The notes below the pieces were generated by a model. It searched no databases and was not told where the DNA came from. It worked only from the letters and a program-made list of their open reading frames with translations. A program made the position numbers and the translations under genes. Of a stretch of 37,840 bases of DNA, positions 1-7,994 are shown one piece after another (within the stretch, counting starts at the first letter, position 1; every line of letters starts with the position of its first letter). This stretch comes from a bacterium (lineage in GTDB: Bacteria > Krumholzibacteriota > Krumholzibacteriia > LZORAL124-64-63): contig JAGRNP010000026.1 of NCBI GenBank assembly GCA_020440705.1, positions 1 through 37,840 of the forward strand, given 5' to 3'.

Positions 1-128
1 TGGGGATCGGCGATGGCCGGACCGAAGCGGCGCTCGAGCAGGTTGCGCACCACGAGCGACAGGGGCAGCGTCGGCAGCAGCGCGACGATGAGGAAGGACA
101 CGGCCAGGCGCGTGCTGATGCGATTCAC
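1..128 (-). CDS. NtrY-like sensor histidine kinase, N-terminal fragment (cut by window edge)
   Basis: Only the first 42 codons lie in the window. The gene starts at a GTG (128-126) that overlaps the TGA of the DUF4390-like gene in a GTGA arrangement. The peptide begins with a short arginine-containing N-terminus, then a hydrophobic stretch (about residues 8-26, LAVSFLIVALLPTLPLSLVV) and then RNLLERRFG. This is what the first membrane segment of an NtrY-type sensor kinase looks like. In proteobacteria a DUF4390 gene commonly sits directly upstream of ntrY, so the context supports the call. No HAMP, PAS, HisKA or ATPase region is visible because the window ends, so the kinase identity is inferred from the N-terminus and the neighbour. 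Confidence 0.55.
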   Translation of the reverse strand, partial: MNRISTRLAVSFLIVALLPTLPLSLVVRNLLERRFGPAIADP

Positions 129-772
129 GGGCGCACCTCCCCGCCGCGGAACCAGGCCGAGGCCAGGGCGTGTCCGGCCCGGTCGTCGCCGCCGCCCTTG
201 TAGAAGATGCGGATCAGGCGGCCCAGGCTCACCGAGGCCTCCTGCTGGTCCTGGCCCTCGCGGCGCGGTCGGCCGTCGCCCACGATGACGTCCTCGACGC
301 GCTGCTGTTCGTCCGGCGCGACCGCGTGCACCACCATGTCGACCTGCACGCGGTAGCGCCCGTCGGGCGCCAGCAGCGCGGCCGGCGCCACCACCAGGCC
401 ACCCAGCTCGGCGAGGTAGGCCTTCAGGTCGGACAGCTCGGTGAAGCGGCGCTCGCGCCCGTCGGCGCGCACGGAGAACACCTCGTCCCACAGGTCGAAG
501 GCCATGCGCAGGGAGACGGTGCGTCCGGCCAGCAGCCGCTCGCCCTCGTCGACGAGGGCCAGATTGAGCTCGACCGACGCCTCGAGACCCGACTGCATGG
601 ACTGGAGCTGCTTCGCGCCGGGCAGGCCGGCCGTGTGCAGGCGGCACTGGAGCTGCTCGTCGCCCAGCACGGGCTCGACGTCGACGAGGCGGGCCTCGGC
701 GCGAGCCAGGGTCGGCCACACGGCGAGCAGCGCCAGGACGGCCACGAGGCGGATGCCGCACGCGCGCCGCAT
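125..772 (-). CDS. exported DUF4390-like protein
   Basis: A 215-aa protein with a clear signal peptide (residues 1-25, MRRACG then a leucine/alanine-rich core ending LARA). The mature part is beta-rich and resembles DUF4390 proteins: a segment around LPGAKQLQSMQSGLEASVEL followed by a segment on the protein's response to 'FDLWDEVFSV' type strands. The start ATG (772-770) shares its A with the TGA of the Omp85 gene, and its own TGA overlaps the GTG of the kinase gene, so the three genes are one operon. DUF4390 proteins have no established biochemical role; their recurring position beside NtrY kinases suggests a sensory or envelope-related function. Family assignment is by pattern and context only. 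Confidence 0.6.
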   Translation of the reverse strand: MRRACGIRLVAVLALLAVWPTLARAEARLVDVEPVLGDEQLQCRLHTAGLPGAKQLQSMQSGLEASVELNLALVDEGERLLAGRTVSLRMAFDLWDEVFSVRADGRERRFTELSDLKAYLAELGGLVVAPAALLAPDGRYRVQVDMVVHAVAPDEQQRVEDVIVGDGRPRREGQDQQEASVSLGRLIRIFYKGGGDDRAGHALASAWFRGGEVRP

Positions 773-2247
773 CAGAACGACCACCCGATGGAGGCGTTGA
801 CCTGGAAGCGCATGTCCAGGGGGCGCTCGGTGAGCGGAAAGCCGACGTCGACGCCGACCCAGTCGAGCCACCACACGCGGGCGCGCACGCCGTAGCCCGC
901 GGCCGCGGCGACGCCGGTGTAGGGGTCGGGGGCGTCGGACGCCCCGCCGGCGCCCGCGTCGAGGAAGACGATCCCGGCCAGGCGGGCGCCCCGCGCGTCG
1001 CGCAGGATCGTCGTGCGGTACTCGAGGCTGCCCGCGGCGAGCCAGGTGTCGCCGCCGGGTGCGCTGAGGGCGTGGGTCGGGAACCCGCGCACCGTGTACA
1101 TGCCGCCGAGATAGAGCCGGTCGTAGAACGCCGCCGGACGCCCCACCCACGCGCCGCGCAGCCGCGTGGCCAGCACGCCGCCGGGCACCTCGCGGAACAG
1201 GCGCAGGTCGGCCTGCAGACCCACGTGCGAACGCGAACCCTGCACCACCGTGTGGGCCTTGACGCGACCCCAGGCGCCGGACACGGGCGTGCCCGCGCGC
1301 TTCCGCTCGGCGCGCGTGTCGTGCTGCCAGTCGAGGTGCACGATGGCGCGCCGGTCGCGGCCGGTCGCCCCGCCGATGGCCGGCGGCAGGGCGGCGCCGG
1401 AGACCTCCTGGTCGATGGTGACGGCGCCGTCGGCCGAGTTGGTGTACGCCGTGGCGTGATCGGCGACGTCGAGACCCTCGAGGGACAGGCCGGCCTCGAG
1501 GAGGTCGTCACCGCCCAGGCGCCAGCCGTGGACGCCGGCCCAGCCGAAGGAGGTGACGGTGTGGCGGTACTCGACGCCGTCGGCGAACCAGGGCCGTTCG
1601 GTCCCCATGAGCGACAGCCGGGTGCCCCAGTAGCGGCGCCCGTCGGCCGTGCGCGGCTGGGCGTAGCTCATGAGCAGGCCCGTGGTGCGGAAGCCCACGC
1701 GCCACTGGATGTCCGACCGTCCCCCGCGCCCGAAGGGGTTGTCGTAGGTGAGCATGGCCGGCGAGAGGTACCAGCCGTCGAGGTTCGTGTTGCCGGCGGC
1801 CCAGCGGAAGTCGACGTCGTGCTCGACCACTTCGAGCACCAGCACGAGCTGGCCGCGCTGGGCCCCGGGCCGGGTGTAGAAGTCGACCGAGCGGAACACG
1901 CCGCCCTCGCGCAGGGCCGCGACGCCGTCGACGAGGCTCTGCTGGTCGATGGGCTGCCCGGGCCGCAGCGGCAGGTAACGGTACACCGTGGCCAGGGGCG
2001 TGCGCGTGGCCCCCTCGAGCTGGATGTCCGACAGCATGAGCACGCGCGCCGGGGCGGGAACGGCGTCGGTCTGGGCGAGAAGGGGTGCGACCGGTCCCGC
2101 GCCCCAGGCCAGCAGGGTCAGCACCAGCAGCGGCAGGATCCGCCGGAAACGGACGCACCGGAGAGGATGGTGTCCTCTCCGGTCCGCCCGCTCGCGGGTG
2201 CTGTTCCTGCCGTGGTCGTGGTGCCGGATGTCCCGCTGCCTTTCCAT
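772..2247 (-). CDS. Omp85-family outer membrane protein (BamA/TamA-like, single POTRA)
   Basis: A 491-aa outer-membrane protein. Residues about 36-58 form the hydrophobic core of a signal peptide ending in LLAQ. A single POTRA-like domain follows (about 68-140: IQLEGATRTPLATVYRYLPL, then FRSVDFY and LVLVLEVVEHD). The rest is a barrel containing the Omp85 signature YLGGMYTVRGF (VRGF/L6-loop motif) and ending in a terminal beta-signal with aromatic ends (FQVNASIGWSF). It is shorter than BamA, which has five POTRA domains, so it is more likely a specialised Omp85 member than the essential BamA. The ATG start gives about 35 charged residues before the hydrophobic core, and there is no in-frame start closer to it. 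A perfect hairpin (2157-2183) lies inside this N-terminal extension. It overlaps the DUF4390-like gene by one base. Confidence 0.82.
   Translation of the reverse strand: MERQRDIRHHDHGRNSTRERADRRGHHPLRCVRFRRILPLLVLTLLAWGAGPVAPLLAQTDAVPAPARVLMLSDIQLEGATRTPLATVYRYLPLRPGQPIDQQSLVDGVAALREGGVFRSVDFYTRPGAQRGQLVLVLEVVEHDVDFRWAAGNTNLDGWYLSPAMLTYDNPFGRGGRSDIQWRVGFRTTGLLMSYAQPRTADGRRYWGTRLSLMGTERPWFADGVEYRHTVTSFGWAGVHGWRLGGDDLLEAGLSLEGLDVADHATAYTNSADGAVTIDQEVSGAALPPAIGGATGRDRRAIVHLDWQHDTRAERKRAGTPVSGAWGRVKAHTVVQGSRSHVGLQADLRLFREVPGGVLATRLRGAWVGRPAAFYDRLYLGGMYTVRGFPTHALSAPGGDTWLAAGSLEYRTTILRDARGARLAGIVFLDAGAGGASDAPDPYTGVAAAAGYGVRARVWWLDWVGVDVGFPLTERPLDMRFQVNASIGWSF
2157..2183 (-). repeat. perfect 11-bp stem-loop inside the Omp85 N-terminal extension
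   Basis: ACCGGAGAGGA (2157-2167), a 5-nt loop, then TCCTCTCCGGT (2173-2183) form a perfect hairpin. In the minus-strand mRNA it falls about 64-90 nt after the chosen ATG, just before the signal-peptide core. There is no U tract, so it is not a standard terminator. It may be an mRNA structure affecting early translation. Confidence 0.6.
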
Positions 2248-2328
2248 CGCTTCCGTCCGTTGCCTCTGCGGTCGGCGACCTCATCTTGCCCCAAGGGGAT
2301 CGGCCGCACAATGGCCGAGGTCCGGATC

Positions 2329-2925
2329 CTACGGATACCAGGTGAATTGGATGCTCGCCCCGTTGCCCGCGACGCTGTCGTCCTCGAAGCCCGTGACGCC
2401 GCTGGCGCTGATGCCCAGGCTCTCGGCGCACAGACCGAGGGCGGTGTGCTCGCCCAGGCGCCAGTCGTAGCCCACGGCGAAGATCCAGGCCAGGCGATCG
2501 GTGATCTCGACGGGCGCGTCCATGTCCTGCGCCTGGAATCGGCCGCCGCCGGCGCCGAGGCCGCCGCGCACGTAGAAGCCGCCGGCCCGCGGGCGCCAGG
2601 TCAGCGAAACGACGCCGACGCCGATGCCCGTCTCCTCGCCGCCCTCTTCGCGACCGATGCCGCGGGCCTCGAGGGCCAGGGCGAAGTGCGGGCTGACGGC
2701 GTAGCCGAGGCGCAGGCCGCCGAGCCCGGCGAACTCGGGATCCTCGCTGATGGTGCGGTCGCCGTCCCGGTAGTGGATGGAGGTGCCGCCGGCGCCGACG
2801 TCCAGGCCGAGGAAGAAGCCGGTCGGGAATTCGGCCGCGACGGAAGGGCCGGCCACCGCCAGCAGGGCCAGGACGAGGGCCGCCGCAGCGGCGTTGGAGC
2901 GACGGGGGGCGTTCAGGTTTCTCAT
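2329..2925 (-). CDS. small outer-membrane beta-barrel protein
   Basis: A 198-aa exported protein. The signal peptide (about residues 1-31) has a basic start (MRNLNAPRRS) and an alanine/leucine core ending SVAA. The mature part alternates amphipathic strands and turns (FFLGLDVGAG, GGLRLGYAVSPHFALALEARG, FYVRGGLGAGGG) and ends in IQFTWYP, which is the pattern of an OmpW/OmpA-like 8-stranded barrel. The start is supported by a GGGAGAA ribosome-binding site about 6 nt upstream. It is transcribed toward the Omp85 operon, with only 81 bases between them, so it may be the first gene of that transcript or a separate unit. The ligand or function cannot be told from sequence. Confidence 0.7.
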   Translation of the reverse strand: MRNLNAPRRSNAAAAALVLALLAVAGPSVAAEFPTGFFLGLDVGAGGTSIHYRDGDRTISEDPEFAGLGGLRLGYAVSPHFALALEARGIGREEGGEETGIGVGVVSLTWRPRAGGFYVRGGLGAGGGRFQAQDMDAPVEITDRLAWIFAVGYDWRLGEHTALGLCAESLGISASGVTGFEDDSVAGNGASIQFTWYP

Positions 2926-3327
2926 GGTTCGTTCTCCCGGTCAGGGTGGTCGTTCAGGTGACTCGGGAGACATAGGGCACGGAACGTACCAGCGGCGGAA
3001 ACGCGTCCGGGGAACGTCGGTCACGATGTAAACAATTATGAAAAAACACTTTACCGGGTTTCCGGCGGCCGCTGGAGTGCAGGAATCCAGTGTGAGGATT
3101 CGCCACACCCCTGGGGGCCCTGTGCCGATCCGCGACAGTCGCGCGCCACACCCGGCGCCCCGCCCGGTTCCCGGCCCGAACCCCGCCGGGCCGGGAATTC
3201 CGACGTCCGGTGTCCTCTCTCAACCCGATCCCTTTGCGGCCGATAACCCGACGGTACGCGCCGGATCGCGCCGCTCGGGCCCGAACGCCCTGGAGCGGCA
3301 GCCGCCGGCAACGAGAAACGGGAGCCC
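2926..3327. other. divergent intergenic region with an AT-rich island
   Basis: 402 bases between two divergent exported-protein genes. No coding potential is seen. A strikingly AT-rich stretch at about 3026-3056 (ATGTAAACAATTATGAAAAA) stands out in the GC-rich surroundings and is the likely promoter zone. On the minus strand it contains CATAAT, but no good -35 box at normal spacing. The right end holds a GCCGATAA box (3239-3246), listed separately. Confidence 0.4.
3220..3246 (+). promoter_or_regulatory. weak sigma-28-like promoter candidate
   Basis: GCCGATAA at 3239-3246 is an exact match to the FliA -10 element. Fifteen bases upstream is TCAA (3220-3223), a 3/4 match to the TAAA core of the -35 element. 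It would start transcription about 70 nt before the FG-GAP lipoprotein. The -35 flank does not match, and one such 8-mer is not unexpected by chance in a window this size. Confidence 0.25.
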
Positions 3328-5076
3328 ATGCGCAGAACCCTCCACCTGACCCGGGGCCTGGCCGCCGCCGCGCTCCTCGCCGCCGCTCTCGCGGGCTGCG
3401 GCAAGGAGGCCGCCGCGCCGCCGCCCGCCCTGTTCGCGTCCGCCCCCGACGGCGACCTGCCCACGCTCGGCGCCACCTTCGGCGCGACGCTGTGCGATCT
3501 CGACGGCGACGGCGACCTCGACCTGCTGACCGCCGACCCGGCGCGCCAGGTCACCGGCTACCGCAACGACGGCGATCTCGTCTTCACGAAGGTGCGGGAC
3601 CGCGCGGCGATCTCCCTGCGCCGGACGGTCGCCCACGGGCTGGCCGCCTGCGACTACGACGGGGACGGCGACAGCGACGTCTTCGTCGGGGCCGGCACCG
3701 AGGAGGGGCTGCAGTACGGGCGCAACCACCTCTGGCGGCGCGTCAGCGACGACGAGTGGCAGGACGTCGGCTCCGGCGACGCGGCCTTCGCCGACCCCAT
3801 CGGGCGCGCCGACGGCGGCCTGTGGGCCGACTTCGACGGCGACCCCGACCTCGAGCTGCTCGTCTTCAACTTCGAGAGCCCCGTCTTCATCGCCGACCGC
3901 TCCCGCAACGGCTGGCGCGACATCTCCGATCGGCTGCCGTGGCCGGCGCCGGTGGCCATGGATCCGTCCGGGCCGCCGCCGGCCCCGCGCGTGCGGGCCC
4001 GCTCGAGCTGGATCCACACCGCGGCGGTCGTCGACCTGGACGGCGACGGACGCCAGGACCTGGTCGCCATCGGCCGGCCGGGCTGGTCCGGCCTGCTCCT
4101 GCGCGGCGACGACGGCCGCTTCACCGACCGCACCACCGCCGCCGGCCTGCGCCACGCCCTGTGGCCGCGCACGCCGCGGCACGTCGCCGTCGGCGACCTG
4201 GACGAGGACGGGCGCCCCGACCTGGTCTTCAGCTACCTGACCGCGGACGAGTTCACGCGCAGCTACTATCCGGTCGAGGTCTGGCTGAACCACTCGCAGC
4301 CCGGCGCCCCGCACTTCGAGATGCAGCGGGTCATCGAGCGCGACGTCGAGCAGGACCGTCCGCTGCGCCACGCCTATCGACCCGAGAGCACCGTGCTGGC
4401 CGACCTGGACAACGACGGTCACCTCGACCTGTACGTGGTGCAGCCGCTGCAGGAGGATCTCGTGCACCCGAATCGCCTCTACCGCGGTCGCGGCGACGGC
4501 ACCTTCACCGACGCGACCGACGACTGGGGCGGCGCCGGCCCGCGCGACTCGGCCCCCGAGTCGGCCTGGGCCGCCGATCTCGACGGCGACGGCGACCTCG
4601 ACCTGGTCACGCTCAACGGCGGCGAGCCCGGCACCGCCGGCGGCGCCGCGCGGGGGCTGGCCGTGTACCGCAACCTCGGCACCGGCGGCCTCGGTCCCCA
4701 GGGCACCGCCTCCGAACCCGCCGACAGCCTCACGGTGGCGGCCATCGCCGACACCGCCGGCTACAAGGGCATCTCGATCACCCTCGTCGCCGCGTCGGGC
4801 CCCGCCCACGGCATCGGCGCCCGCGCCACGCTCGTGGCCGGCAAGTGGCGCCAGACGCGCTGGCAGCACGGGGTCGTCTCCGGCGCCGGCACCTCGGTGC
4901 TGCCGCTCCACTTCGGCGTCGGCCGCACACCGGGTCCATACACTCTCGAGATCACCTGGGCCGACGGCTCCCGCCAGACGGTCTCGATCCTCTCGCCCGG
5001 GGGCGCCTACGTCGTCCGGCAGGATCAGGACCGCGTCGCGGCCGCCCGCCGGGACCACGAAGGAGGAAGCTCATGA
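3328..5076 (+). CDS. FG-GAP/VCBS-repeat lipoprotein with C-terminal ASPIC/UnbV domain
   Basis: A 582-aa lipoprotein: the signal peptide ends in the lipobox LAGC (Cys24). The mature protein carries repeated FG-GAP calcium-binding loops of the type DLDGDGDLDLL (about 57-67, again near 110, 235, 290, 355 and 415), as in integrin-like seven-bladed propellers. Residues about 475-575 match the ASPIC/UnbV domain, with GIGARATLVAG, FGVGR, and ITWADGSRQTV. Proteins of this layout are common surface proteins in FCB and planctomycete lineages and are thought to bind other proteins or glycans. The start has the SD ACGGGAG 4 nt upstream. Its TGA overlaps the next ATG (ATGA), so the beta-helix protein is translationally coupled to it. 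Confidence 0.85.
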   Translation: MRRTLHLTRGLAAAALLAAALAGCGKEAAAPPPALFASAPDGDLPTLGATFGATLCDLDGDGDLDLLTADPARQVTGYRNDGDLVFTKVRDRAAISLRRTVAHGLAACDYDGDGDSDVFVGAGTEEGLQYGRNHLWRRVSDDEWQDVGSGDAAFADPIGRADGGLWADFDGDPDLELLVFNFESPVFIADRSRNGWRDISDRLPWPAPVAMDPSGPPPAPRVRARSSWIHTAAVVDLDGDGRQDLVAIGRPGWSGLLLRGDDGRFTDRTTAAGLRHALWPRTPRHVAVGDLDEDGRPDLVFSYLTADEFTRSYYPVEVWLNHSQPGAPHFEMQRVIERDVEQDRPLRHAYRPESTVLADLDNDGHLDLYVVQPLQEDLVHPNRLYRGRGDGTFTDATDDWGGAGPRDSAPESAWAADLDGDGDLDLVTLNGGEPGTAGGAARGLAVYRNLGTGGLGPQGTASEPADSLTVAAIADTAGYKGISITLVAASGPAHGIGARATLVAGKWRQTRWQHGVVSGAGTSVLPLHFGVGRTPGPYTLEITWADGSRQTVSILSPGGAYVVRQDQDRVAAARRDHEGGSS

Positions 5077-6227
5077 GGGGCGTGATCCTGGCGGCCTGCC
5101 TCTGGGCCGGACTGGCGGCGACCACCACGGCGACGGCCCGCACGATCCACGTGCGGCCGGACGGGCACGGCGACTCGCCCGATCTCCAGGAGGCCATCCT
5201 GGACGCCAAGAAGGGCGACGTGATCCAGCTCGCCCCGGGCGTCTACCGCGGCAAGGGCTATACGAACGTCGACCTCTACGGCATGGCCGTGACCGTGCGG
5301 GGCGACCCTGAGCGACCCGGTTCCCGCGTCATCGACTGCGGCGGCGAGGCCGCCGGCGGACCGGGACCGGTCCGGGCCCTGCTGTTCCAGCAGGCCGAGG
5401 GCCGCGCGACGGTCGTCGAGGGCATCACCTTCCGGCGCGGCTGGGTGGCGGGCGACGACGTGTCCAGCGCCTCGGGCGGGCTCGTGCTCTGCCAGGGCGC
5501 CTCGCCCACCTTCCGCGACTGCGTCTTCGAGGACGGCCGCGCCTACGCCGGCGGCGCCGTGGGGCTCGAGCGCAGCAGCGCCGACTTCGAGCGCTGCACC
5601 TTCACCGGCCACTCGGCCGAGATCGGCGGCGCGGTGATCGTCGCGGCCGGCAAGCCCGTGCTGCGCGACTGCACCTTCATCGGCAACACCGCCGCCCGCG
5701 GCGGCGCGGTCTACGGTCTGCTCACCGAGATGGTGATCGTCAATTGCCGGCTCGAGGCCAACCACGCCGGCATGGGCGGGGCCATCGGCTGCGAGGAACG
5801 CTCGCTGCTCGTGCTCGACCGCTCGGTCGTCGTCAACAACTTCGCCTCGTACGGCGGCGGCGTGGAGATCGCCGGCTCCGAACTCGAGATGACCCACTGC
5901 ACCATCGCCGCCAACACCGCCGGCAGCGGCGGCGGTCTGCTGCTGCGCGGCGGGGCCCACGCCAAGGTCGAGCACTCGATCCTCGCCCTCAGCCCCAAGG
6001 GCCAGGGCATCGGCGGCGTGCTCGAGGGCGAGCTGCAGGTGTCGTGCTCCCTGATCTGGGGCAACACCGACGGCGACTGGGTGGCCACGGCCGCCGAACT
6101 GGCCGACCGCAACGGCAACCTGACGCTGGATCCGGGCTTCGTGGATCCCGCCGGGGGCGACTGGCGCCTCCGCCAGGACTCGCCGGGGCGGCTGCAGGGG
6201 TGCGAGGTGCTCGGGGCGTTGCCCTGA
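5073..6227 (+). CDS. secreted right-handed parallel beta-helix protein
   Basis: A 384-aa exported protein with a signal peptide (residues 1-22). After it comes IHVRPDGHGDSPDLQEAI..KKGDVIQLAPGVYRG, the usual beginning of a pectin-lyase-like right-handed beta-helix. Coils then follow with repeats such as SPTFRDCVFEDG, SADFERCTFTG, KPVLRDCTFIGN, MVIVNCRLEANHA and LEMTHCTIAANTA, with GGAV/GGGL turns between. The end, LDPGFVDPAGGDWRLRQDSPG, is the typical cap of these proteins. No lyase catalytic residues can be assigned, so it may be a carbohydrate-binding or adhesive surface protein. The start ATG overlaps the upstream TGA and is preceded by AGGAGGAAG, so the start is certain. Confidence 0.83.
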   Translation: MRGVILAACLWAGLAATTTATARTIHVRPDGHGDSPDLQEAILDAKKGDVIQLAPGVYRGKGYTNVDLYGMAVTVRGDPERPGSRVIDCGGEAAGGPGPVRALLFQQAEGRATVVEGITFRRGWVAGDDVSSASGGLVLCQGASPTFRDCVFEDGRAYAGGAVGLERSSADFERCTFTGHSAEIGGAVIVAAGKPVLRDCTFIGNTAARGGAVYGLLTEMVIVNCRLEANHAGMGGAIGCEERSLLVLDRSVVVNNFASYGGGVEIAGSELEMTHCTIAANTAGSGGGLLLRGGAHAKVEHSILALSPKGQGIGGVLEGELQVSCSLIWGNTDGDWVATAAELADRNGNLTLDPGFVDPAGGDWRLRQDSPGRLQGCEVLGALP

Positions 6228-6291
6228 TTCCCCTGTCCCGGCCTCCCGTCATCTCGCCGCGGACCTGACCCGCCGCTTCCCCAAGCCGTCC

Positions 6292-6320
6292 TGTCCAGTC
6301 GCCCGGATTCTGGCTATGCT
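6292..6320 (+). promoter_or_regulatory. candidate sigma-70 promoter for cvfB-DUF1456
   Basis: TGTCCA (6292-6297), 17-bp spacer, TATGCT (6315-6320). The boxes match consensus only moderately, but spacing is ideal and the predicted start is about 25 nt before the CvfB start codon. Confidence 0.35.
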
Positions 6321-6352
6321 TGCCGCACACCTGAACAAGGGCCGACCCGACC

Positions 6353-7228
6353 ATGTTGCAGATCGGACAAATGAACCGCCTGGTGGTGACCGGGAAGAAC
6401 GCCGCCGGCCTGACCCTGGCCAGCGGGGACGACCGCTGGGGCGAGATTCCGCTGCCCCGCAGCGTGGCGCCGCCGGATTGCCCGGTCGGCGGCAAGCTCG
6501 ACGTCTTCGTCTACTTCGCCGCCGAAGACGCCCTCGTCGCCACCACCCAGCGCCCCCACGTGATGGTCGGCCAGTTCAACCTGCTGCGGGTCTCGGCGGT
6601 GGAGAAGTTCGGCGCCTTCATGGACTGGGGCCTGCCCAAGGACCTGTTCGTGCCCTTCGGTGAGCAGAAGATGCGGCTGAAGGAAGGCCGTTCCTACATC
6701 GTCCGGGCCTTTCTCGACGACGACACCGGCCGGATCGTCGGCTCGACCCGCATCAACAAGTTCCTGAACACGACACCGGCCGCCTACGACGTCGGCCAGA
6801 TGGTGGAACTCATCATCGCGCGCAAGACGGAGTTGGGATTCACCGCCATCATCAACGACGCCCACTGGGGATTCCTCTTCCACAACGAGATCTTCAAGCC
6901 CGTGCGCGTGGGCCTCAAGATCCGGGGCTACATCAAACAGATCCGGGACGACGGGAAGATCGACCTGTCGCTGACGGCCGCCGGCTACGGGAAGGTGGAC
7001 GGCATCGCCGAGACGATCCTGAACCAACTGGACCGCAGCGGCGGGTTCCTGCCGCTGACCGCGAAGACCTCGCCGGAGGAACTGTCGCACCGCTTCGGCG
7101 TGAGCAAGAAGAACTACAAGAAGGCGCTGGGGGCCCTGTACAAGCAGCGCCTGGTCGCCATCGAACCGGACGGCATCAGGCTGCTGCCGCGCCGGCCGGC
7201 CGAAGGGACACCCGATGACGAACAATGA
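6353..7228 (+). CDS. cvfB: CvfB-like S1 RNA-binding protein (YitL family)
   Basis: A 291-aa cytoplasmic protein of the CvfB/YitL family, the usual length. The family has tandem S1-type OB folds and a C-terminal winged helix, and binds RNA. Here the first OB-like region covers about 1-65, a second S1 domain begins near VGQFNLLRVSAVEKFGAFMDWGLPKDLFVPF (about 69-100), and a third near VGQMVELIIARKTELGFTAII (about 145-200). The winged helix is about 225-291 (FLPLTAKTSPEELSHRFGVSKKNYKKALGALYKQ). It was described as a virulence regulator in Staphylococcus and is widespread as a general RNA-binding protein. The reading frame overlaps the DUF1456 gene by 14 nt, so the two are co-translated. SD is weak (AAGGG, 11 nt upstream). 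Confidence 0.85.
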   Translation: MLQIGQMNRLVVTGKNAAGLTLASGDDRWGEIPLPRSVAPPDCPVGGKLDVFVYFAAEDALVATTQRPHVMVGQFNLLRVSAVEKFGAFMDWGLPKDLFVPFGEQKMRLKEGRSYIVRAFLDDDTGRIVGSTRINKFLNTTPAAYDVGQMVELIIARKTELGFTAIINDAHWGFLFHNEIFKPVRVGLKIRGYIKQIRDDGKIDLSLTAAGYGKVDGIAETILNQLDRSGGFLPLTAKTSPEELSHRFGVSKKNYKKALGALYKQRLVAIEPDGIRLLPRRPAEGTPDDEQ

Positions 7229-7676
7229 CGTGCTGGGGCGCCTGCGCTTCATCCTCGACTACGACAACGCCGCGATGGTGGCCGTGTTCGCGGCTGCCGA
7301 CCATGCGGTCGACGAGGACCAGGTCGAGAGCTGGCTGTTCGACGAGGAGCACCCGCTCTTCACGCCGCTCTTCGACCGGGAACTGGCGACGTTCCTCAAC
7401 GGCCTGATCGCCCACCGGCGGGGCCGACGGGACGGGCCGCAGCCGGTGCCCGAGGACCGGCTGACCAACAACCTCATCGCCACCAAGCTGCGGATCGCCC
7501 TGAACCTGCAGGGCGAGGACCTGATCCGCATCCTGAACCTGGCGGGCGTCACGCTCAGCAACCACGAGTTGAGCGCATTCTTCCGCAAGCCGGGGCACAA
7601 GCATTTCCGCGCGATGAACGACCAGGTCATGAAGAAGCTGCTGCAGGGATTGCAGATGGAGTACCGGCCGCAGTGA
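7215..7676 (+). CDS. DUF1456 (YehS-like) protein
   Basis: A 153-aa cytoplasmic protein with the two DUF1456 repeats: MTNNDVLGRLRFILDYDN at the N-terminus and LTNNLIATKLRIALNLQGEDLIRILNLAGV in the second half, followed by the conserved SNHELSAFFRKPGHKHFR segment. E. coli YehS is the best known member; no biochemical function is established. The repeats look like small helical modules. The first repeat has lost part of the typical LSAFLRK motif and reads QVESWLFDEEHPLF. The ATG lies inside the end of cvfB, preceded by GAAGGGA, so translation is probably coupled. No terminator is obvious after it, and the next gene runs convergently. Confidence 0.85.
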   Translation: MTNNDVLGRLRFILDYDNAAMVAVFAAADHAVDEDQVESWLFDEEHPLFTPLFDRELATFLNGLIAHRRGRRDGPQPVPEDRLTNNLIATKLRIALNLQGEDLIRILNLAGVTLSNHELSAFFRKPGHKHFRAMNDQVMKKLLQGLQMEYRPQ

Positions 7677-7721
7677 TGCGGCCGGAAGGGGGTGGGTGGT
7701 CGAGGTCGAGCCGCCCAGCGC

Positions 7722-7994
7722 CTACCCCGCCTCCTCGACTCCATCCGAATGGTCCAACCGCGCGACGATCCGGCTCCGTTCCTCCGGGTCGAAATCCCGT
7801 CCGTAGATGCGAAGGAACAGACGCGCCCGCAGCGAATGCCCGTCCCCATCACCGTCGGACGTCAAGCCCGCGACGGCGAGCGCGCGGGCCGTGGCGAACA
7901 TGCGGCAGCCGGCGGCCAGCCGTTCGGCAGGCGGGCGGTCCATGAGCATCTCGCGGTACAGGTCCCGCACCGCCGGGGTCGTGTCGCGCGTCAT
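7722..7994 (-). CDS. 90-aa partner of the nucleotidyltransferase, unknown function
   Basis: I do not recognise a named family. The protein is mostly helical and charged: LYREMLMDRPPAERLAAG, then CRMFATARALAVAGL, then LFLRIYGRDFDPEERSRIVARL. There is no signal peptide or membrane segment. The ATG overlaps the TGA of the nucleotidyltransferase gene (ATGA), so both proteins are made from one mRNA, probably in a fixed ratio. A two-gene unit of a nucleotidyltransferase-fold protein and a small helical protein resembles toxin-antitoxin modules such as MNT-HEPN, although the HEPN motif (R-x4-6-H) is not present. It could also be a non-catalytic accessory subunit. Confidence 0.72.
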   Translation of the reverse strand: MTRDTTPAVRDLYREMLMDRPPAERLAAGCRMFATARALAVAGLTSDGDGDGHSLRARLFLRIYGRDFDPEERSRIVARLDHSDGVEEAG

